Of a stretch of DNA of 39,279 nucleotides, positions 33,215-39,279 are shown one piece after another. Source of the DNA: a bacterium UBP11_UBA4055 (lineage in GTDB: Bacteria; UBA4055); the NCBI GenBank assembly GCA_002382735.1, contig DFZN01000043.1, positions 143,796-183,074 on the forward strand, written 5' to 3'. The position numbers and the translations under genes were made by a program. Every line of letters starts with the position of its first letter. Position 1 is the stretch's first letter. Below the pieces are notes generated by a model. That model saw only the letters and a program-made list of their open reading frames with translations, did not search any database and was not told the origin of the DNA.

Positions 33215-33243
33215 AAGCTAAGAAAAAAATATTGTTTTGTCAA
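33215..33243 (-). promoter_or_regulatory. Possible pilin promoter
   Basis: On the minus strand a perfect -35 TTGACA (33238-33243) has 17 bases to a weak -10 TAGCTT (33215-33220). A better TATTAT occurs, but at 22 bases it is too far. The spacer has a run of seven T's. An activator or alternative sigma factor may be needed. Confidence 0.35.
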
Positions 33244-33253
33244 GGAAAATAAA

Positions 33254-34918
33254 TTAATTATTTTCGAACGGGATCTCAAACAGATAAGTACCGTCTCTCT
33301 CATTTAGCAATTTAAGTCCGTTAAGGTAGTTTATATAACCATTAATTTTTTTTGAATTACCAACATTTAAAGTATCTTTTTCGTCATAATTGATCTCGTA
33401 AAAGGTTTGAATGAAATTGTTGGCCCTAATCAATAAGTGAGTAGCACTTAAGTCGCTGTTTGGGAGATTTCTGAGATGTAAAGCATATTCTTCAGCATCG
33501 GCTCCTTTCTTGGCAAGTTGTAACAAATAACGGTCGAGTGAAGTTGTGTCAGAATAAAATGTTCTGTTTATGTAATAACTTCTACCTCCGGTTAAAGCTT
33601 CATAAATAACGCTATTTTCAGGTGTGTGTTGATTTATGTATTCAAAGAAGTCATATAGTCTCAAATATTTTTCCAGATATTCTAATTTTGATTCTGATCT
33701 AAAAGGATTGTATTCCTTTAAGTGCAAGCCATCATATAAACGCAAAGAATAAAAAATATTAATGGAAAAAAACATAAAAACAGCGGTATGAGCAAAATAT
33801 GGAAATTTTTTAAAAGATAATAAATTTTTTATAGCTTCAACATTAAGTATAATCAGTATCGGCAAAACAGGTATGAAATATCTGATCCTTATGTTATTTC
33901 CGTACAAAGTGGAAAGGTAAACTATACAAAAAATTGCGAATAGATAATACAAGGTTTTTTTGCGTTTTAAATCTATTGTTTTCGGCCAAAAAATAAACGG
34001 CAGCAGAAGTAATAGCAAAGGATTCAAGACTCCGTCAAATCTTAAAAAGTTGTGGTCTTCGCCCTGAAAGAAAACTCTTATCGGTAAAAATATAAGTGTA
34101 AAGAAATTCTCATTTTCTGCCACCGCTCTCCATGCTGTCTCGCCGTCAACATTTTCCGTTATTGCGGGCGGTGAATAAATATTTGACGGTATGATCGAGC
34201 TTAAGAGAGGATAAAAGGGATTGCCGGAGCTTATGTAGTTTCTGATCATCCAGGGAGAGACGCAGATAAAGATTATAGCACCGTAAATCAGCATTGATTT
34301 TACTGCGAGTTTATCATCCTTTTTTTCTCTTGAAATTACGAGCGCGACAAATAAAGTCATGAAGAGGGCAAAGATAACACCGTTGTATTTTGTGCCAAAT
34401 CCGAATCCTGCTCCAAGTGCTGAGATTATGAGATATTTCCTGCTTTCGAAATCACTTTCGAACCATTTGATAAAATATATGACAGACAGGGTAGAAAAAA
34501 ACAGAAGACCCAGATCTACATATACTTCTGACGCAAGTCTCTGATTTATAGGAATAGTGCAATACATTATAAAAGAAAGAGCCGCCCAGCTAAAACCGTA
34601 TTTTTCTTTAAAAAATCTGAAAATAAGATAACCACCGGCAAGGAGAAAAGAAGCGTGAATTATCTTTGTAAATTGATCGGATAGGCCGAATTTGAAAACG
34701 AGCATGTACAGGTAGTTAAGATTGAGCATATTCAGGTCGTAATAAGCAAAGTATCTTCTGAAGTACATAAAGCCGTGTTCTGCCCATAGCTTCGCGAACG
34801 GGAGATGGAATCTTGTTCCGTCCCTGTCAACTAACGGTGTAAGCGACAGCCAGATTATCCATATAACTGTCAGAGACATTAAAACGGAAAACGATATTTT
34901 CAATATTTTATTTTTCAT
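33254..34918 (-). CDS. GT-C membrane glycosyltransferase (ArnT/PMT, GT39-like)
   Basis: The protein has 554 residues with about ten or more membrane helices. The first outer loop has VDRDGTRFHLPFAKLWAEHG, the acidic motif of lipid-phosphate-sugar-dependent GT-C enzymes (dolichyl/undecaprenyl-phosphate donor). ASEVYVDLGLLFFSTLSVIYFIKW and GAGFGFGTKYNGVIFALFM fit the later helices. The C-terminal 150 residues are a soluble domain. It should transfer a sugar from a lipid carrier to a protein or lipid on the outer face of the membrane. Its start follows the GT2 stop directly (TAAATG), so the pair is coupled: the GT2 may make the lipid-linked sugar that this enzyme uses. Confidence 0.8.
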   Translation of the reverse strand: MKNKILKISFSVLMSLTVIWIIWLSLTPLVDRDGTRFHLPFAKLWAEHGFMYFRRYFAYYDLNMLNLNYLYMLVFKFGLSDQFTKIIHASFLLAGGYLIFRFFKEKYGFSWAALSFIMYCTIPINQRLASEVYVDLGLLFFSTLSVIYFIKWFESDFESRKYLIISALGAGFGFGTKYNGVIFALFMTLFVALVISREKKDDKLAVKSMLIYGAIIFICVSPWMIRNYISSGNPFYPLLSSIIPSNIYSPPAITENVDGETAWRAVAENENFFTLIFLPIRVFFQGEDHNFLRFDGVLNPLLLLLLPFIFWPKTIDLKRKKTLYYLFAIFCIVYLSTLYGNNIRIRYFIPVLPILIILNVEAIKNLLSFKKFPYFAHTAVFMFFSINIFYSLRLYDGLHLKEYNPFRSESKLEYLEKYLRLYDFFEYINQHTPENSVIYEALTGGRSYYINRTFYSDTTSLDRYLLQLAKKGADAEEYALHLRNLPNSDLSATHLLIRANNFIQTFYEINYDEKDTLNVGNSKKINGYINYLNGLKLLNERDGTYLFEIPFENN

Positions 34919-35791
34919 TTATTTCCCGATGGAATTTCTCCTGATCTGGGATATCTGGTCCATTATAAGAGCAAAAAAGAAGATTATTATACCTGTCAGG
35001 AATGTTAATAGAGCTCCGGGCAGCATTCTGAGGTGCGGGCTGAAAACATATCCCCAAAGTATTTCATAAACTATGCTTAAGAGTATAAGGAAAAAGCTTG
35101 CAGGGAAAAATACCTTAAGCGGATTAAACAGAACGATCAGCCTCAATATCAAAAGCATAGTGTTGAAACCGTCCTTCACCTGATTTACATTACTTTTGCC
35201 AATTCTTTTGGATGTTTGTATCGGAATGTAATCGACCTGCCTTTTATCCCCCAAAAATGCGATAGTTGAAGTTGTTGAAAAGGAAAATCCGTCCGGAAAA
35301 AGCTCCAGATATTTCATGATTGTGTCTTTTTTCACTATTCTTAAACCTGAATTGAGGTCAGGTATCTTTTTCCCTGCAAGGAAATTGGCGGTTTTTCCCA
35401 ATATCCATTTTCCGGGTGCTCTTGATATTGAAAAATGCGAACCTTTTACTCTTTGACCTACGATCATGTCCTGATCTGTCCATGCGTTCCACAATTTTTC
35501 AAGCTCTTCAGGTGAGTGTTGTCCGTCTGCATCATAAAATGCCGCCAGTTCAGTTTCGGAATTTTTCAATCCTGTTTTGAGGCTCGCTCCGTAACCGCGG
35601 TTAGCCTTGTGGGTTATCACTCTTATGGATTGGAATTTTTCAATTTTGTTTAAAGTGGAATCAGAGGATCCGTCATTCAGAACAATAATATTCCAGCGGT
35701 TCCTTACGGCGGCCGGCAGTAGTTTTTCAAGTGTTTCTTCAATGGCTTTTTCCTCATTGTAGGCCGGTATTATTACAGTCAGGTTCTTCAT
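34919..35791 (-). CDS. GT2 family glycosyltransferase, polyprenyl-phosphate type
   Basis: The protein has 290 residues. The N-terminal GT-A fold has LTVIIPAYNEEKAIEETLEKLL, IIVLNDGSSDST, the catalytic Asp motif FYDADGQHSPEEL and GLRIVKKD. The C-terminus has two or three hydrophobic helices (about 220-285). This is the layout of DPM1/GtrB-like enzymes that make polyprenyl-phosphate sugars at the membrane. It overlaps the GT4 end by four bases and abuts the GT-C start. Confidence 0.88.
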   Translation of the reverse strand: MKNLTVIIPAYNEEKAIEETLEKLLPAAVRNRWNIIVLNDGSSDSTLNKIEKFQSIRVITHKANRGYGASLKTGLKNSETELAAFYDADGQHSPEELEKLWNAWTDQDMIVGQRVKGSHFSISRAPGKWILGKTANFLAGKKIPDLNSGLRIVKKDTIMKYLELFPDGFSFSTTSTIAFLGDKRQVDYIPIQTSKRIGKSNVNQVKDGFNTMLLILRLIVLFNPLKVFFPASFFLILLSIVYEILWGYVFSPHLRMLPGALLTFLTGIIIFFFALIMDQISQIRRNSIGK

Positions 35792-36918
35792 AAATCAGCA
35801 GTCTCCGCATTTAGAACAGTCTTTCGAATTATGTCTTCAATATAATCGACGGCTTTTATTAAATCAAATTTTTCTTCAACTGTTTTTCGACCTGCCTCAC
35901 CGAATTTTTCTCCTAGAGATTTGTTTTCGATCAGCTTTGCGAGCTTGTCAGTCCACTCGTCTGATGTATTTGCGTGATATCCGTTTATTCCGTCCGTTAC
36001 AAGTTCTTCATTGATTCCGACGGGCGAACATACTACCGGAATTCCCATTGCAAAATATTGAAGGATCTTTAGTCCGCCCTTACCTTTTGACCATTTATCG
36101 TCTGTCAAAGGCATTATTCCAATATCGAATTGTGAAAGAAGCCCGATCTCTTTTTCTTCCGACCAGTCGAAAAATCTGATGTTCAGATCATCTGACTCAA
36201 ACGGTTTTGAGCCTACAATATGGAACTCAATATAGGAGTATTTTTTCTCAAGCTCTGCAAAGGCAGGCAGAATGTCTCTCACATATTTTGCGGTAACGGG
36301 TGAACCGATCCACCCGATCACTGTTTTATTACTATCTTTTTTCGGGACGGGTCTGTAAACAGAGCAGTTGATCGGACCTGTAATGACATGAACATTTTCA
36401 TTATATTTTTTTACATATTCAGCGAGGTAGGGCACTGTTACAGTTACCGTTTTAGCTGATCTCAGTGTTTTGATAAGATTATTTTTTCTCAGTTTGAAAA
36501 AGAGATTGTCGAGACCAAAAGGAGAGGGTTTTACCGTCGCATGATTTTCATAGATGGCGTCGTCGAGATCAAAAATTAGGTTTTTATTAAGCATTTTGAG
36601 AGTCATTAGATATAATGAAGGAAGCACATCTTTCTGAATATAAACAGCATCGTAAGAACCGGCTTTCAGAATGTGGAAAAATCTTTTTACCATAGCTGAA
36701 GTTACCAGAAAAAATCTAAGAAACGGCTTTAGGATAGGATTTAACCGCTTATTACCCATGAAAACATCATAAGCTCTGTCATTTATAAGCGGATATGCTG
36801 TTATCTGAATACCTTTTTGTTCAAGAAGCGGAATATACTGATATAATCGGTACCTGCTCGAAGCTCCTTTTCTTCCAAAAAGGCTTAAGCCGAGTATTTT
36901 CAGTTTTTTATTTTCCAC
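35788..36918 (-). CDS. GT4 family glycosyltransferase
   Basis: The protein has 376 residues with a GT-B fold. The N-terminal half has FGRKGASSRYRLYQYIPLLEQKGIQ and DAVYIQKDVLPS. The C-terminal half has TVIGWIGSPVTAKYVRDILPAF and the GT4 acceptor/donor motif KGGLKILQYFAMGIPVVCSPVGINEELV, with GYHANTSDEW after it. It should be a cytosolic, membrane-associated nucleotide-sugar transferase. The sugar is unknown. It overlaps the flippase-like gene by 11 bases and the GT2 gene by four. Confidence 0.88.
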   Translation of the reverse strand: MENKKLKILGLSLFGRKGASSRYRLYQYIPLLEQKGIQITAYPLINDRAYDVFMGNKRLNPILKPFLRFFLVTSAMVKRFFHILKAGSYDAVYIQKDVLPSLYLMTLKMLNKNLIFDLDDAIYENHATVKPSPFGLDNLFFKLRKNNLIKTLRSAKTVTVTVPYLAEYVKKYNENVHVITGPINCSVYRPVPKKDSNKTVIGWIGSPVTAKYVRDILPAFAELEKKYSYIEFHIVGSKPFESDDLNIRFFDWSEEKEIGLLSQFDIGIMPLTDDKWSKGKGGLKILQYFAMGIPVVCSPVGINEELVTDGINGYHANTSDEWTDKLAKLIENKSLGEKFGEAGRKTVEEKFDLIKAVDYIEDIIRKTVLNAETADL

Positions 36919-37816
36919 TTTTAGCCTTGATTATATTCTCTGCGACAAAGATCGATCCGCCTACGATGCTTAAAATTATCGTACTCGTGAAGGACAGGAA
37001 CGAAAAAGCAAGAGCACTTTCAGCCGGAATATTCCAGAACCCGAAAGCAAAAATGAATACGCTTTCTCTTACGCCGATCCCGTTAATACTGATGGGGATG
37101 CTGATTATCACCGCCGATACGGAATAAAGAAGCGCGAGATCGGTAAAACCTATGTTTATATTCAATGCAAGCGCAAACATATAGTGAGCGGTAATATTAA
37201 CAATCTGTATCAGAAGGGATATAAGCATAGTATTTGTCAGGCTTATTTCATTAAGAAGAATGATTTTGTCGGCCTTTTTGAACTTAGAGGCAATGAAAGT
37301 TGTGGCTGGTTTTTGAAAAACTATAATAAGGAGGAATAATAAAAGTAGTATTGCGGAAGCTATCAGAGAATAGTGCACGAATTTGTTTTTAGAACGCTCC
37401 GCAATTACAAAAGGTATCAAAAAAACAGGGAAGATGACTGCAGCATAAGTATTAATTATTCTGTTATATATGACTGAAAAAAGGGCAATGAATTTCCCTG
37501 TGCTTTTATGTATCCTGAGTGCCTTATATATGTCTCCCCCGAAGACACCGAGAAACATATTGTTGAAAAAGTATGAAGTTATCACTCTGTGAAGTAAAGA
37601 AGAATAACTGAGATCAGAATCTCTCTGCAGAGTAAGCTTCCAGCGATAAGCAAAAAGCGGCATTGTTAATATTATCAGGATGATCCCTGTCAAGTATAAA
37701 GGGATATTAACTCCAATGAAAACATCAAGGAATTTATAAATATCTATTCTTGAAAAGATCACTCCAAGAAGACTTACCGAAACAAATGCTACAAATATTC
37801 TGAATAGTGCTTTCAC
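36908..37816 (-). CDS. Flippase-like membrane protein (LPG synthase TM / UPF0104)
   Basis: The protein has 302 residues with about eight helices. Family marks are LFAYRWKLTL after the second helix, FFNNMFLGVFGGDIYKALRI and the late ISIPISINGIGVRESVFIFAF. It belongs to the same family as the 26551 gene, but here it sits inside a glycan operon. A role in moving or gating a lipid-linked sugar is a reasonable inference. It overlaps its neighbours at both ends. Confidence 0.8.
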   Translation of the reverse strand: MKALFRIFVAFVSVSLLGVIFSRIDIYKFLDVFIGVNIPLYLTGIILIILTMPLFAYRWKLTLQRDSDLSYSSLLHRVITSYFFNNMFLGVFGGDIYKALRIHKSTGKFIALFSVIYNRIINTYAAVIFPVFLIPFVIAERSKNKFVHYSLIASAILLLLFLLIIVFQKPATTFIASKFKKADKIILLNEISLTNTMLISLLIQIVNITAHYMFALALNINIGFTDLALLYSVSAVIISIPISINGIGVRESVFIFAFGFWNIPAESALAFSFLSFTSTIILSIVGGSIFVAENIIKAKSGK

Positions 37817-38730
37817 TGTTTTATCTTCCTTACAATGATGCTCATTCTTCCGCTTTTGAACGGGCTCATAACGACTTCAAACAAAGTTGAAGCTATAAGT
37901 TTTACGCTGTAAGGTAAAAGATTTACTACTCTAAGCAAGTACTTTAAAGGTTTATTTTTTGAAAATCTTGAAAAATAATCAATGGCCCTAACAGTATCAA
38001 GAGGTCCGTAATCACCCTTGAACATTACAGTTTCAAAACCTTCTTTTTTCAGAAGATCGATCAAACCTTTTTTTGTAAAATGTGTCCTATGTCTCGGAAG
38101 ATCGTATCCGTGCCAGAATTTGCCGTAAAGTTTTGCCGCCCATGAATCTAACCTGGGCACTTTAAGATACAAGAAGCCGTCTTCTTTCAGCAAAGATCTC
38201 ATTTTAACAAGAGCCGATACCGGATCTGTGAAGTGTTCAAGCACATGGAAGGCTATGACCATATCGTATTTATTTTCTGAGGCAAACTCCTCAAAAAAGC
38301 AGTTATTAAGATCTATTCCAAAATTATCTTTGGCATATTTAACTCCGGACAAACTCGGTTCAAGACCTGACGCTTTAAACCCTTTTTCAGCAATCAGCGA
38401 CAGGAAGAAACCTGATCCTGACCCTATCTCAAATAATTCATTGCCGGTGCTCTTTAGAAATTTCTCGATAACGCGCACATCGTTTAATGATTTTATTCTT
38501 TGTATTCTGCCTAAAAATCCTTTGTGGCTGCTGAAACAGTTGTAATTATCAGGGTAATGCCGGTTAAGCTCTGCGTTCGTCAGAAAAGGAAATGAAAAAC
38601 CGTTATGACAGTCGTTACATAAATAAACGGAGAATTCATCAGATTTTCCCTTAAGAAAAAGATAATCTTTAGAGACTATTTTCAGTTTAGTATCTCCGGA
38701 TGAGCATATAGGGCATTTTACATCAGTCAT
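37813..38730 (-). CDS. SAM-dependent methyltransferase with N-terminal zinc knuckle
   Basis: The protein has 305 residues. The N-terminal Cys6-x2-Cys9 and Cys38-x2-Cys41 (CPIC, CNDC) form a likely zinc site. The Rossmann methyltransferase fold has motif I ELFEIGSGSGFFLS (about 98-111), GLEPSLSGVKYAK, and IAFHVLEHFTDPVSAL. This architecture is common in glycan and sugar methylation clusters. It starts the glycan operon and overlaps the flippase-like gene by four bases. A tandem repeat lies just before its start. Confidence 0.87.
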   Translation of the reverse strand: MTDVKCPICSSGDTKLKIVSKDYLFLKGKSDEFSVYLCNDCHNGFSFPFLTNAELNRHYPDNYNCFSSHKGFLGRIQRIKSLNDVRVIEKFLKSTGNELFEIGSGSGFFLSLIAEKGFKASGLEPSLSGVKYAKDNFGIDLNNCFFEEFASENKYDMVIAFHVLEHFTDPVSALVKMRSLLKEDGFLYLKVPRLDSWAAKLYGKFWHGYDLPRHRTHFTKKGLIDLLKKEGFETVMFKGDYGPLDTVRAIDYFSRFSKNKPLKYLLRVVNLLPYSVKLIASTLFEVVMSPFKSGRMSIIVRKIKQ

Positions 38731-38736
38731 TTAATT

Positions 38737-38766
38737 CCGAATCAAATTTAAGCCGAATCAAATTTA
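38737..38766. repeat. Short tandem direct repeat upstream of the methyltransferase
   Basis: CCGAATCAAATTTA occurs at 38737-38750 and again at 38753-38766, period 16. It sits 7 bases before the methyltransferase start codon, in the leader or promoter of the glycan operon. Confidence 0.9.
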
Positions 38767-38810
38767 TACATTATATATGAAAATATCAATAAGCTTTTAA
38801 GATTTTTCGC

Positions 38811-38839
38811 TTGAATATCAGGCGTTTATAAGATATATT
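38811..38839 (+). promoter_or_regulatory. Predicted promoter of the right-edge gene
   Basis: TTGAAT (38811-38816) and TATATT (38834-38839) are separated by 17 bases, about 37 bases before the ATG at 38877. Confidence 0.4.
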
Positions 38840-38876
38840 CTTGTTGAGTTATTAATATAAGGCGGTTAACAGGTCA

Positions 38877-39279
38877 ATGAACAGTATCCTCCGAAATAAG
38901 AAAACGCAGATCGTGATTTTAATACTTCTTACGGTTATTGCCTATATTCCGGCTTTTGAAGGCGTATGGCAGTATGATGATCTTCCTGTCATTGTCAACA
39001 ACGAAGGAATTAGGAATGGAATTTTTAATCCGGATTTTTTTAAGGGCAATACTTTTTTCAGATCTTTATCTTATATGTCTTTTTCACTCAACTATGTGGC
39101 GAACGGTTATGAGGTTTTTGGTTATCATATCGTTAATTTGATAATTCATTTGCTTGCAGGCATATTTCTATATTTATTTATTCTTGAACTTTTTGTTGCC
39201 GTCGGTCTTAATAACGGAGTCGGAGCTGAAAATAATAAAGCAAAGATAACTGCTTTTTTTACAGCATTATTCTGGCTTA
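38877..39279 (+). CDS. GT-C/TMTC-like membrane protein, 5' part only
   Basis: The gene runs off the right edge and 134 codons are visible. It starts with ATG 38877, with AGG five to seven bases upstream. After a basic N-terminus comes a first helix (IVILILLTVIAYIPAF), an outer loop with FEGVWQYDDLPVIVNNEGIRNG (the double Asp is the acidic GT-C motif), RSLSYMSFSLNYVANGYEVFGYHIVNLIIHLL, and a further helix. This is the usual start of TMTC-like / DUF1736-type glycosyltransferases, which often carry TPR repeats at the C-terminus. It is divergent from the glycan operon and probably part of the same surface-glycan locus. Confidence 0.75.
   Translation, partial: MNSILRNKKTQIVILILLTVIAYIPAFEGVWQYDDLPVIVNNEGIRNGIFNPDFFKGNTFFRSLSYMSFSLNYVANGYEVFGYHIVNLIIHLLAGIFLYLFILELFVAVGLNNGVGAENNKAKITAFFTALFWL

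Noticed and set aside
1..39279. tRNA, rRNA, CRISPR arrays, insertion sequences, phage or toxin-antitoxin genes
   Set aside because: I looked on both strands for clover-leaf patterns, repeat-spacer periodicity, transposase motifs and small paired genes, and found none that I can support.

Overview
The window is a dense, all-protein-coding stretch of a bacterial chromosome around the dnaA/oriC locus. I see no rRNA, tRNA, CRISPR array, transposase or phage gene. The organism is probably Gram-negative (type IV prepilin, signal peptides and a lipobox, lipid-linked glycan genes). It uses strong AGGAGG-type ribosome binding sites and short or overlapping gene junctions. The ParC-like topoisomerase A resembles the short forms found in Bacteroidetes, Chlamydiae and spirochaetes, and the sAC-like cyclase with AAA and TPR domains is the kind seen in several uncultured Gram-negative phyla. 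I cannot name the species, and a candidate-phylum bacterium is only a guess.

Layout. (1) 1-4023, + strand: the tail of a DUF4197 protein that stops early, then a 1284-residue soluble-adenylyl-cyclase-like signalling protein. (2) 4024-4731: a 708-base stretch without an intact gene. It holds a minus-strand remnant of a beta-helix surface protein with its own terminator, then a promoter and a structured leader that looks like a molybdenum-cofactor riboswitch. (3) 4732-7212, + strand: a molybdenum-cofactor operon, with compact moaA, moaC, a decayed MOSC gene, and a MOSC-MogA fusion. (4) 7213-18205, - strand: the replication block, read as dnaA, probable origin, dnaN, recF, dciA, gyrB, a GNAT acetyltransferase, pyrF, a short ParC/GyrA-like subunit and a secreted TolB-like propeller protein. 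(5) 18289-22006, - strand: aspartate kinase with threonine dehydrogenase in one operon, and a cardiolipin synthase. (6) 22143-26588, + strand: comM, an AI-2E-type permease and a membrane sulfatase-fold protein that has lost metal ligands. (7) 26551-32659, - strand: a mixed operon with a CsgG/LpoB-like secreted protein, a TPR lipoprotein, acpS, prfB (with its programmed frameshift), an unknown gene, amrS and a flippase-like membrane protein. (8) 32747-33243: a monocistronic type IV pilin with a leader hairpin and a strong terminator. (9) 33254-38730, - strand: a tightly coupled surface-glycan operon (methyltransferase, flippase-like protein, GT4, GT2, GT-C). A divergent GT-C/TMTC-like gene then runs off the right edge.

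How the genes work together. Replication initiation (DnaA, origin, clamp, RecF, DciA helicase loader) is linked to topology control (GyrB and a ParC-like subunit). The moa operon makes cyclic pyranopterin and adenylylates molybdopterin, probably under feedback from the finished cofactor. The last 6 kb assembles and modifies a lipid-linked or protein-linked glycan next to a pilin gene. The most unusual points are the split-active-site cyclase, the eroding MOSC tandem copy, the MOSC domains without their cysteine, the apparently dead sulfatase, the short aspartate kinase regulatory domain, and the structured leaders before moaA and the pilin.
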